Positions 1 through 7,026 of a DNA stretch of 12,356 bases are shown here, one piece after another. Position numbers and translations under genes: made by a program. Numbering within the stretch: position 1 is the stretch's first letter; every line of letters starts with the position of its first letter. The stretch covers positions 1-12,356 of the forward strand of contig JAHIRR010000309.1 in assembly GCA_018818505.1 (NCBI GenBank). The letters run 5' to 3'. The notes under the pieces are model-generated. The model saw only the letters and a list, made by a program, of their open reading frames with translations. It did no database searches and had not been told where the DNA came from. Source of the DNA: Candidatus Omnitrophota bacterium (lineage in GTDB: Bacteria; Omnitrophota; Koll11; Gorgyraeales; Gorgyraeaceae).

Positions 1-274
1 CGCCAGGCTGTCCCGCGGTATGTATGACTGCGTCTACACCGCTGCCAAGCGCCTTCATCACATCCTTTTCTTCCCTTATGTCCCCTTTTATCCTCTTTAC
101 GTTTTCGAACTGGCTCAGGTAGTTCCAATTAAACTCCACGCTCTCCTTATTATATCCGAATAGATTAGAACGCATCAGATTATCCAGTACGATTACCTCG
201 TCGCCTTTCTTTGAATAATACTCTGCTGTATGAGACCCCACCAAACCTGCTCCACCTGTCACCAATACCCTCAT
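1..274 (-). CDS. NAD-dependent epimerase, CDP-paratose 2-epimerase-like (3'-truncated by window edge)
   Basis: Only the first 91 residues are in the window, and the frame stays open to base 1. The N-terminus is an extended-SDR Rossmann fold with the dinucleotide motif GGAGLVG at residues 7-13. The acidic residue ending strand 2 is D31 in VLDNLMRSNLFGY, followed by FNWNYL at about 48-53, GDIR at 64-67 and HTAGQP at 85-90. The NWNYL stretch and the AGQ motif, in place of the usual AA or AAQ, are features I associate with CDP-paratose 2-epimerase (RfbE/TyvE), which converts CDP-paratose to CDP-tyvelose at C2. That assignment fits the upstream rfbF/G/H genes and RfbJ/RfbS-like reductase. A perfect AGGAGG five bases before the ATG fixes the start, 12 nt after the preceding stop. 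The catalytic YxxxK lies outside the window, so another SDR sugar epimerase remains possible. Confidence 0.72.
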   Translation of the reverse strand, partial: MRVLVTGGAGLVGSHTAEYYSKKGDEVIVLDNLMRSNLFGYNKESVEFNWNYLSQFENVKRIKGDIREEKDVMKALGSGVDAVIHTAGQPG

Positions 275-279
275 TTCCC

Positions 280-285
280 CCTCCT
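280..285 (-). promoter_or_regulatory. Strong Shine-Dalgarno site of the left-edge epimerase
   Basis: On the minus strand the sequence reads AGGAGG followed by GGGAA and then ATG. It is the best ribosome binding site in the window and suggests this last visible gene is translated independently rather than by coupling to the VTC-domain gene. Confidence 0.75.
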
Positions 286-286
286 T

Positions 287-1006
287 TTAAACATGCGAAT
301 ACGTCTTCATCAGATTTAATCTCTCAATACCCATAATATATTTCGAACTCTTTGTCATGCGCCAGGGAAAAAAACTGGTGATCTTTTCCGCGCCGTCATC
401 GTAAGCCGCGTCATACTTGGCCTCGAGAATAACAGAAACATGAACCATGGACTTATCTAAAGATGTGTTCGCGAAACCAGCGATGCTATAAAACTCCAGG
501 CCTGAATCAAGCGTGATCCTGTACTTTTTATCCGCCGACAGATAATACCTTCTCCTGTAGCTATTCAGAAGGGAGAAATCCATGCAGCTTAGATCCATCT
601 TTAATCTGTCAGGCATATCAGATCTCCTGATAGCGTCCTGAAGATCTATCCTGGAAAAACCGCTGTCAAGCCTGAACCCCTCCAGGGAAAAAGAAGTCTT
701 CTGGCAGACAAGCCCAGTCTTTGCCTTAAGCTCCAGCACAGGACTCCGCACCTCTCCCAGCAGATCCCCATACCACCTGACCCGGATCTTGACCCGGTTT
801 TCCATGCCAGTGACATTGTGAAAATAACTGGACATGTCAAAGGAATCGAGATAGATGTTATTAACCCTGCGCTCGTAATATATCTCGAAAAAAGCCGCAG
901 GATGAAACCTTATAAATGAATCTACCTCTTGTCTTGTAAAGTGGTTTATAAAAAACTTGCGCTCGTATCTGAAATTATTCTTTTCCATAGAGTAGCGTGT
1001 AGACAT
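287..1006 (-). CDS. VTC-domain (polyphosphate polymerase-like) protein
   Basis: This 239-residue protein matches the VTC domain, the tunnel-shaped catalytic fold of yeast Vtc4 that makes polyphosphate from nucleoside triphosphate and belongs to the triphosphate tunnel enzyme group. Visible family motifs are YERKF (14-18), NNIYLDS (49-55), the basic strand RVKIRVRW (71-78), LELKAK (91-96), YRRRYYL (150-156), ITLDSGL (164-170), VILEAKYD (192-199) and TKSSKY (218-223). Alternating Arg/Lys and Glu residues are expected in the phosphate- and metal-binding tunnel. No signal peptide or membrane segment is seen, so it is probably cytosolic. It follows the DUF4956 and CotH-like genes and overlaps the end of the latter. 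The start is uncertain: the ATG used here has GAGG directly against it, while an in-frame ATG at 988 (MEKNNFRYERKF) gives a more typical N-terminus but has no well-spaced ribosome site. The family is clear; the product made here is not known. Confidence 0.88.
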   Translation of the reverse strand: MSTRYSMEKNNFRYERKFFINHFTRQEVDSFIRFHPAAFFEIYYERRVNNIYLDSFDMSSYFHNVTGMENRVKIRVRWYGDLLGEVRSPVLELKAKTGLVCQKTSFSLEGFRLDSGFSRIDLQDAIRRSDMPDRLKMDLSCMDFSLLNSYRRRYYLSADKKYRITLDSGLEFYSIAGFANTSLDKSMVHVSVILEAKYDAAYDDGAEKITSFFPWRMTKSSKYIMGIERLNLMKTYSHV

Positions 1007-3572
1007 CCTCTTCGTTCGGCCGAATATCTATCTTGTCGACGGTGATTTTGGAGCCTTTTTCAACCAGATATTTTTTTTCAATGCCCCTGGCCTTAAGAGA
1101 ACTTACATTTATTGTAGCTGGCCCGTATTCTGGCTTTTTCTTGTAAGCGGCAAACGCCACTCTGCAATCAAAAACCTCAACACCCGCTATATTTACAACT
1201 GAACTATCCTTGCCTGCCACAGCAATATTTGAATTCTTTATCTTTATCCCTTCAATATCCGCGCTGCTCGACTCTCCCACGCTTACACCTTTATCACCTG
1301 CGCCGTCTATAAAAACATCCCTGATCTTAACTACACTGCCTGATATATCTATACCATCATTCCCGCACTGCAAAAACGAGGAATTAGTTATGTCTCCTTT
1401 TGTGAAATCACCGTCAAATGCATCAGAAAAGGTATACGCAAAAAGTGTATCATCAATACTGAACTCGCTTCTTATAATATTCAATCCATCCTCTGACCTG
1501 TTTCCTAAAAACTTGCAGCTGTATATCTCAACGGGCGATTCGTAAAAAGTAACAGCTCCAGTAACTTCCAGCCCTATCTGCTCTGGCGCTGCCAGATCTT
1601 TAAATACAACGCTCTTTAAAATATTCGTGTCACTGTCTGCCATCACAACAATGCCCTGACCCGTGGAATCGCCTGAACAAATCACAATAGGCTCTTCCTT
1701 TGTCCCTATAAATTTAATGGGTGAATAAGAAACAACGCTCGCTTTATTTGAAAGATCGATCCTGGTTCCTTTTGAACATAAAACTACAAAGCCTTCAGGA
1801 ATTATAAGATCTCTATCAAGGCCCCACTCTCCTGGTAAAATAGTAATTTTTCCCGCGTCATCATCCACTGCCAGAAACTCAAATCCTTGTACATTTGACT
1901 TCTGTCTGGCTAAATCACTATCAATATAAGCCTTATCCAGATGCGCGTATGGAAAGATGTCTTCGACTCTATCCTGCGCTGTCCCAAATATCCTGCAGTT
2001 AAGCCTTAAGTCAGAAATGTCCTCTTCCCCCTTCCACTCAAATCCTTGTGGAAAGAAAAATTTAACGTCTCTATATTCGACTGGCTGATGCTCCGTCTTC
2101 CCTAAAAAGATTATCTCTTCTGACGGCTTTAATACTGTTAAATCCTTATAAGAAACACTCAAGGCCTCGACATCCATTGATTGTATGTTTCCCAATTCGA
2201 GCTCAATACCATCACTATCGGAGTTTTTAAAATAGGCATTGATGACTTTCTCAGGGGCGAGGGCCATATTTATTACACCTATATTATTATGATAGATATC
2301 TTTCGAAAAATTGTAATACGGGAATTCCTTATAGATAATATTCAATTTCTTTTCCAATTCATCTTCTATATCGTTAAAAAAATTGTTTATGTAATCCGGG
2401 TTTGAGATCCTCTCGAGCTCTTTTATGTATTTCTGATAAAATTTCCTGTCGTTTAACAAGGCTGCGCAGAAACTCTTTTTCCCGCCAGCCGCAGCATGCG
2501 CACTACTCCAGTATTTCAAAGACAACTCGGATATGGGAGAACACGTCCCATCAAAGCCTATGGGCTCCAATCTGGCAGTGATCGGATTAAAATAGAATCT
2601 CATGTTGATCCAGCCTGTCCCATGCTCTGAGCCCATCAGATCGCTTACAGCAAAAAACTTAGCGAGCTTGTCTGAGTCAAAGACATTGCTGACCTTTAAA
2701 TCGCCTTTTCGAAAAGACTCTAATAGGCTTATGGCCTTCATAAATTGCCGGCGTTTGACAGGATCCCTTAAAATACTGTTGGTCTGAAATGCGTCTATAG
2801 AACTCGAAAGGTAGCTCCCACTTTCAGAGATCCTGTCGCGCTCCTTCCAGAAAATAGTCTCATCAAATCTTATGATAGGGCCTTCTCTATACTCATTATT
2901 CTCTATTAAACGTTTCTCAAAAAATTCTTCTATTGCGTATATACCGAGGTCTTTCCCGTTTACTGTAACATTTATAAAATCATATCTTAAGGCTACTAGC
3001 CCCTCTTTTTTTAAAACCTTGTGATAAAGCCATTCGTAAATATAATTTCTGGTCTTTGGATGCTGTATAGAAAATATCTTCATGCCAAACAACGTTTCAT
3101 TGCCTTTCACTTTTATTCGGAATGACCACTTATCTGTCTCAAGATGGTCAGTATGATCTCCTTTTAGACGCAGGGCTACCTTTACAGTCTTGCCATTGTG
3201 CCTTATCTGGGCTGGAACAAAATCGCTGTCATCCGCTGCCAGATTATTTAACTCCAGGGCCTCCCGCCTTTTGTATTCGAGCTTCTGAAAATCTTTATGC
3301 GCAATATCAATGGTTATATTCTCAGGCCTGGCCAGAAACATGCCCCTTGCCACATGCTTCAAGAACACGCGCTTCTTTTTCATGGCAGGCTTTATCCTTT
3401 CCTCTATAACATCTGTTTTATGCACTATAATACCTGCGAGAAAAATCAAAAGCGAATACACGGCCACTGCCGTCACAATAAGCTGCCTCCTGTGTGTCTT
3501 TAAATATCGCGACATGAATCTGGCCGAATAATCTATAATCGGATTCTTTTTCTCTGATGCCTTTATTCTCAC
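975..3572 (-). CDS. Membrane-anchored CotH-kinase-like protein with C-terminal beta-helix
   Basis: The 865-residue protein has three parts. A basic N-terminus is followed by one hydrophobic segment at about 31-50, which suggests a signal anchor with the rest outside the cytoplasm. Residues about 80-450 form a CotH-like domain, with LRLKGDHTDH (135-144), the KWSFRIKVKG strand (148-157), FGMKIFSIQHPKTRNYIYEWLYHKVL (162-187), the NVTVNGKDLGIYAIEE strand pair (201-216) and the acidic site region PIGFDGT (337-343). Residues about 590-850 look like a right-handed parallel beta-helix, with an IIPEGFVVLCSKGTRIDL entry turn and repeated short strands with DG or GNDGIDISG-type turns. CotH proteins include spore-coat and secreted protein kinases, but residue-level kinase activity cannot be claimed here. 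The gene starts with GTG one base after the DUF4956 stop, with AAGGGA upstream, and overlaps the VTC gene downstream. A later ATG at residue 20 is an alternative start that keeps the membrane segment. Confidence 0.85.
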   Translation of the reverse strand: MRIKASEKKNPIIDYSARFMSRYLKTHRRQLIVTAVAVYSLLIFLAGIIVHKTDVIEERIKPAMKKKRVFLKHVARGMFLARPENITIDIAHKDFQKLEYKRREALELNNLAADDSDFVPAQIRHNGKTVKVALRLKGDHTDHLETDKWSFRIKVKGNETLFGMKIFSIQHPKTRNYIYEWLYHKVLKKEGLVALRYDFINVTVNGKDLGIYAIEEFFEKRLIENNEYREGPIIRFDETIFWKERDRISESGSYLSSSIDAFQTNSILRDPVKRRQFMKAISLLESFRKGDLKVSNVFDSDKLAKFFAVSDLMGSEHGTGWINMRFYFNPITARLEPIGFDGTCSPISELSLKYWSSAHAAAGGKKSFCAALLNDRKFYQKYIKELERISNPDYINNFFNDIEDELEKKLNIIYKEFPYYNFSKDIYHNNIGVINMALAPEKVINAYFKNSDSDGIELELGNIQSMDVEALSVSYKDLTVLKPSEEIIFLGKTEHQPVEYRDVKFFFPQGFEWKGEEDISDLRLNCRIFGTAQDRVEDIFPYAHLDKAYIDSDLARQKSNVQGFEFLAVDDDAGKITILPGEWGLDRDLIIPEGFVVLCSKGTRIDLSNKASVVSYSPIKFIGTKEEPIVICSGDSTGQGIVVMADSDTNILKSVVFKDLAAPEQIGLEVTGAVTFYESPVEIYSCKFLGNRSEDGLNIIRSEFSIDDTLFAYTFSDAFDGDFTKGDITNSSFLQCGNDGIDISGSVVKIRDVFIDGAGDKGVSVGESSSADIEGIKIKNSNIAVAGKDSSVVNIAGVEVFDCRVAFAAYKKKPEYGPATINVSSLKARGIEKKYLVEKGSKITVDKIDIRPNEEDVYTLLYGKE

Positions 3573-3573
3573 T

Positions 3574-4257
3574 TTAGTAAATTCCCTTATTATCTAAAAA
3601 TGTTATTTTTATAGAATCTTTTAGTTTTCTCAATTCTTCTCTCGCTTCTTTCAGATTTTCGAAATCCTTGAACTCGACTAGGAACGATGCCTCCAGCGCT
3701 TCTTTTGTCTCGTCAAATCTCTTCATGTTTAATCCAAGAGAGTGTTTCTTAAGTACGCGCACGATACTATCGAGATCTATCTTCTGTGAATCCTGACTCG
3801 ATACTGTCAGATATAGATTTTGATTATCCTGGAATCTATGAGAGAATTTCTTGAGGCATATAATAGCGATGATGATGAAAAAGGCCATTATGGTAATCGC
3901 CCTCTGGTCCGCGCCAAAACCAAGACCTATGGCAATAGAAAGAAATAGATACGCCAATTCTTCAGGTTCTTTTATAGCTGCGCGGAACCTCACAATAGAA
4001 AGCGCGCCTACCAGGCCCAGAGATAATGCCAGCGAGGATTTTACGATGGCGATCACGAGCATCGTCGTCATTGTCAGAAGCATGAAATTCCTGGCAAAGA
4101 TCCTGCGGTTAGAAAGCGACTCGCCGTATTTTATATAGACCCTGCTCAGTATAAACGACAGTATTGCCGCAAGAAGTAAATTGAACGCAAACCCCGCTAT
4201 CGGTATCTGCACGCTCTGCGTCGCTAAAAATTCCTGAAATGTCTGAAGTCTATTCAT
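3574..4257 (-). CDS. DUF4956 multi-pass membrane protein
   Basis: This is a 227-residue integral membrane protein. Hydrophobic segments lie at about 20-42, 56-72, 75-90, 101-114 and 119-135, followed by a soluble, probably cytoplasmic tail at 145-227 with an alpha/beta pattern. The stretch SLALSLGLVGALSIVRFRAAIKEPEELAY (about 75-103) is the signature I associate with DUF4956: a small-residue helix, then RFR, then an acidic EPEE. The family has no established function but often sits beside CotH and VTC-domain genes, as it does here. Its ATG overlaps the methyltransferase stop (ATGA), and AAGGAG lies six bases upstream. The tail looks like a small regulatory or docking domain, but that is inference. 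A transporter, channel or scaffold for the neighbouring VTC enzyme are all possible. Confidence 0.86.
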   Translation of the reverse strand: MNRLQTFQEFLATQSVQIPIAGFAFNLLLAAILSFILSRVYIKYGESLSNRRIFARNFMLLTMTTMLVIAIVKSSLALSLGLVGALSIVRFRAAIKEPEELAYLFLSIAIGLGFGADQRAITIMAFFIIIAIICLKKFSHRFQDNQNLYLTVSSQDSQKIDLDSIVRVLKKHSLGLNMKRFDETKEALEASFLVEFKDFENLKEAREELRKLKDSIKITFLDNKGIY

Positions 4258-5144
4258 GTCTTTCTCCTTTTCTGCGCTGCGATTAAAATAGCGTTGGAAA
4301 GATTAACTCCGGTAAAGCGGTAAAATAATAAATCAAATATATATTTCCTTTTCAATTCTGGCCTAAACTCGCCATAATCATAATCCACGGAATATTCATT
4401 AACCTCAAAACCGTATTTTTTCAATAATCTGGTAAGGGTCCAGGGTGTAAAATAAAATAAGTGCTTGTTGCCTTCCTCGTCAATCGCAGGATACATCTTT
4501 TTTAATTTCAATTTTCCCTTTAAGGGGGAGCTGTTAATTGCTTTTTTAACCGCGTTTTTAAAAAAATGCCTGCGGCCCAGCCATGAATCATTAGGCACTG
4601 CTATAAATAAAAAACCATCATCCTTTAAGATCCTACTCGTTTCCTTTATTGCTATCGATGGATAAGGCAAATGCTCCAACACGTGCCAAAAACAAACCGC
4701 GTCAAAAAATCTTTCATGATATTTTACGTCCTCAAACTGCCCCAAAGAAAGTTCTAGTCCGAATTCCTTTTTCGCAAACTCAATCGCATAGCGCGAGGTC
4801 TCTGTGCCAAAACACTGCCATTTATTTGCCCTTTTGGCCTGTGATAAAAATTCTCCCAGGCCCGCTCCTACATCCAGAAGCCTTCCTTCGTTTACAAATC
4901 TATTCAAAAAATTAAACCTTGCCTCGTATCTAAATTCGCTTTTCGGTTCTAGTTTTCCCCATCCTTCGCAATTCTCATAATTCCAGTCATAAGCCTCTGA
5001 TATCTTATCCTGACCAGGGCGATGGCTTACGAATTTTAAACCGCAGATCCTGCATTGCACTATGCGGCCTTTCTCATCGATAAGCCTGGTTTTAGAATTA
5101 TCACAAATATCACAGCGTAATATCGTTTCATATCCAGAACTCAT
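4254..5144 (-). CDS. Class I SAM-dependent methyltransferase with N-terminal zinc-binding motif
   Basis: The 296-residue protein opens with two cysteine pairs, CDIC (11-14) and CRIC (31-34), which should bind zinc as a small ribbon. The SAM-binding core follows: motif I LLDVGAGLGEFL (89-100), an acidic residue in the FGTETS strand (112-117), and HVLEHLPYPSIAIKETSRILKDDGFLFIAVPN (154-184), which is typical of Methyltransf_23-type enzymes. Similar enzymes in polysaccharide clusters methylate sugars, so a role in O- or C-methylation of the glycan is likely, but the substrate cannot be read from sequence. The frame is open to 5216, but the ATG at 5144 is preferred: it forms an ATGA overlap with the upstream glycosyltransferase stop and avoids a 76-nt overlap. 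The downstream DUF4956 gene is coupled in the same way. Confidence 0.85.
   Translation of the reverse strand: MSSGYETILRCDICDNSKTRLIDEKGRIVQCRICGLKFVSHRPGQDKISEAYDWNYENCEGWGKLEPKSEFRYEARFNFLNRFVNEGRLLDVGAGLGEFLSQAKRANKWQCFGTETSRYAIEFAKKEFGLELSLGQFEDVKYHERFFDAVCFWHVLEHLPYPSIAIKETSRILKDDGFLFIAVPNDSWLGRRHFFKNAVKKAINSSPLKGKLKLKKMYPAIDEEGNKHLFYFTPWTLTRLLKKYGFEVNEYSVDYDYGEFRPELKRKYIFDLLFYRFTGVNLSNAILIAAQKRRKT
4264..4269 (-). promoter_or_regulatory. Shine-Dalgarno site of the DUF4956 gene
   Basis: AAGGAG sits six bases before the ATG on the minus strand, inside the end of the methyltransferase gene. It supports the start that overlaps the upstream stop as ATGA. Confidence 0.65.
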
Positions 5145-5929
5145 CCAGGCTGCTCCTTCTTCTCTCTCTTCTTTACTAATTCCCAATATTTTGCCCATTT
5201 TGAAAATTCTACCCATGCATAAAGAACAGCAAAAACAATCCCGTGCATCCCCTCGAGAAACCCTTTTTTCTTTACATAAAGTTTCCAGAATGTCTTGCGA
5301 GTCTTCTTCAAAAGCCCTTTTCTCACAAAGGCAATATTTTTTGCTCCGAATTCGTCCAGCATTCTCTGCGCCTGAAGATTCGTATACCTGTTCTGGCGAT
5401 CTATAAATTCAGATATGCTGTAAAAAGGATGATGCTCTATTATTTCCTCCATCTTTCCCATCTCACCCTTGACCATAAGGGTTTCGTGAATACTGCCCTG
5501 ATAAAAGGCCTTGCCCTTCCTGAAGAAATGCGCAGAATAATGATACCACCCTCCGTATTTCATTGCCTTTCCTAAAAAAAAGTTTTGCCTGCGGAATTTA
5601 TAAGCTGCGTACTTATTCTCACTATCGGCAAGTATCTTCTCTATGGCCTGCCGCATACCACCGGTAACTACGTCATCGGCGTCCAATTGAAGGATCCAAT
5701 CACCCGAAGACTGGTCTACGCCGGCATTCCTTTCCTTGTCAAATCCCTGAAATTTTCTCTGAATAATTTTAGCGCCATATTCTTGACATATGCTGATAGT
5801 AGAATCAGTGGAAAATCCGTCTACTACCACTATCTCGTCTGCCCATTTTATGCTTTCGAGGCAGTTGCGTACCTTATCTTCTGCATTTTTTGTGATTATT
5901 ACGGCTGAAAGCTTTAATTTTTTATTCAT
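5141..5929 (-). CDS. Family 2 glycosyltransferase, WaaE/KdtX-like
   Basis: This 262-residue GT-A enzyme begins LSAVIITKNAEDKVRNCLESIKWADEIVVVDGFSTDST (about 7-44), the nucleotide-sugar binding half of the fold. A DxD metal site follows in QLDADD (81-86). A conserved GGWY-containing segment lies mid-protein, and the end is basic and amphipathic with AKYWELVKK. This layout matches WaaE-like lipopolysaccharide-core or O-glycan transferases acting at the inner face of the membrane; donor and acceptor are unknown. The frame is open to an ATG at 5971, but that would overlap the upstream gene by 28 nt. The ATG at 5929, with AAGG about 8-10 bases upstream, places the first strand at residue 7 as in family members. 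It shares GGWY and AKYWEL with the transferase at 7016-7783, so the two are probably paralogues. Confidence 0.87.
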   Translation of the reverse strand: MNKKLKLSAVIITKNAEDKVRNCLESIKWADEIVVVDGFSTDSTISICQEYGAKIIQRKFQGFDKERNAGVDQSSGDWILQLDADDVVTGGMRQAIEKILADSENKYAAYKFRRQNFFLGKAMKYGGWYHYSAHFFRKGKAFYQGSIHETLMVKGEMGKMEEIIEHHPFYSISEFIDRQNRYTNLQAQRMLDEFGAKNIAFVRKGLLKKTRKTFWKLYVKKKGFLEGMHGIVFAVLYAWVEFSKWAKYWELVKKREKKEQPG

Positions 5930-5943
5930 TTCAAACCTTCCAT

Positions 5944-7026
5944 TCAAGGATAAACCGATTTCTGTTTCCATAATTGTCTTGCTTTTTCCAGTGAAGGTTC
6001 AAACAAAACATCCGCTTTATGGTAAAATTTTAATTTTTTAAATATGCTGCTTAACATCCTGTTATCAGAGATTATAATATTCGGACTTTTTTTTGGCGTT
6101 TTCTTTAACATCTTACAGATAGATAGTATGTTGTAAAAATAGTCGTTAAGCCAGAAAAATCGAACATTAGACTGGCCGTCAAAGTCATAAGAGATCCTTT
6201 GAGACTTTTTTAGAAATATCCATATCTGGTGATTGTCTTTTGCCGCGAGAAGCGCGATCTTATTTATCCTGTCTTGTTTGATTTTAGAACGGCCTGACGC
6301 GACATAAGCTATCTTCAAAGGTTTACCCCATCTGCGGCAAAAGATATCGTAATTCTTTTTATAAATCCGCTCTTTTTCATGAGGCCGCTTTTTTAAAGTA
6401 GCGCTGCCTTCGTGATAAACGTAGGAGGCCTTTGCCCTGGCGCATTTAAACCCGGCTTCCTGCGTTCTGCGGCAAAAATCAGACTCCTCAAAAAAATAGG
6501 GGGAAAATATCTCATCAAGAAACCCTATTTTATCGATCACCTCTCTTTTTATCAGCATGCAAAATCCTTCACACCTGCCCAGCTCTTGCCACTGTCCTTT
6601 GAAATCCTTAAGGCTTTTTGCGTAAGAATCAACGCTGTCTTCTTTAAGGATCTGGCCCAGCGTATTACTGGAAGGATTTACTATGCCTATTTGCGCATTG
6701 CTTTCAGCTGCTGCGATCATTTCGGCCAGCCAATTGTCACCAAGCAATATGTCATTGCTCAATAGACAAACATAAGGCGCATCAGAAGCCTTCATCCCCT
6801 GATTTATTGCTTTAACAAAACCGGCATTTTTCTCATTCCTGATTAATGAAATCTCGGTGTCTTTTTTTTCTTTCAGGCCTTTTAAATATTCGGCTGTCTC
6901 CTGTTCGCTTCCATTGTCTACCAGAATAAGTCTATGCGGATAATGCGTATGCCTAAAAAAGCTTTCCAAACAATCTTTGGTCAACTGCAGTTCGTTCCAG
7001 ACTAGAAGAATAATGTCACATTTCAT
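5944..7026 (-). CDS. Family 2 glycosyltransferase with extra C-terminal domain
   Basis: This 360-residue protein has a GT-A domain at about 1-235. It shows CDIILLVWNELQLTKDCLESFF (3-24), LVDNGS (35-40), NEKNAGFVKAINQGM (64-78), the metal-site equivalent LLSNDI (88-93), an acidic ESD near 181-183 in FFEESDFCRRTQEAGFKC, and YVYHEGSAT (202-210). These mark rhamnosyltransferase/WbbL-like GT2 enzymes of O-antigen assembly. Residues 237-360 form a separate alpha/beta region (KIAYVASGRSKIKQDRINKIALL, then PNIIISDNRML) that resembles the first half of a GT-B Rossmann domain but lacks a visible donor-binding half. The start overlaps the upstream transferase by 11 nt. The GT2 call is firm; sugar specificity and the role of the tail are unknown. 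Confidence 0.86.
   Translation of the reverse strand: MKCDIILLVWNELQLTKDCLESFFRHTHYPHRLILVDNGSEQETAEYLKGLKEKKDTEISLIRNEKNAGFVKAINQGMKASDAPYVCLLSNDILLGDNWLAEMIAAAESNAQIGIVNPSSNTLGQILKEDSVDSYAKSLKDFKGQWQELGRCEGFCMLIKREVIDKIGFLDEIFSPYFFEESDFCRRTQEAGFKCARAKASYVYHEGSATLKKRPHEKERIYKKNYDIFCRRWGKPLKIAYVASGRSKIKQDRINKIALLAAKDNHQIWIFLKKSQRISYDFDGQSNVRFFWLNDYFYNILSICKMLKKTPKKSPNIIISDNRMLSSIFKKLKFYHKADVLFEPSLEKARQLWKQKSVYP

Noticed and set aside
646..840. Minus-strand 64-codon frame inside the VTC-domain gene
   Set aside because: It is an out-of-frame overlap with a gene that shows all VTC motifs, and it has no signal of its own.
1068..1082. Run of T residues in the CotH-like gene as a possible frameshift site
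   Set aside because: The frame continues through it with a sensible beta-helix sequence to a stop that overlaps the next gene, so nothing indicates a shift.
2181..3531. Several plus-strand open frames of 60-110 codons opposite the CotH-like gene
   Set aside because: They have no recognisable domain and lie antisense to a well-supported 865-residue gene, so they are shadow frames.
3851..4138. Plus-strand open frame opposite the DUF4956 gene
   Set aside because: It mirrors the transmembrane codons of the DUF4956 gene and shows no family motif.
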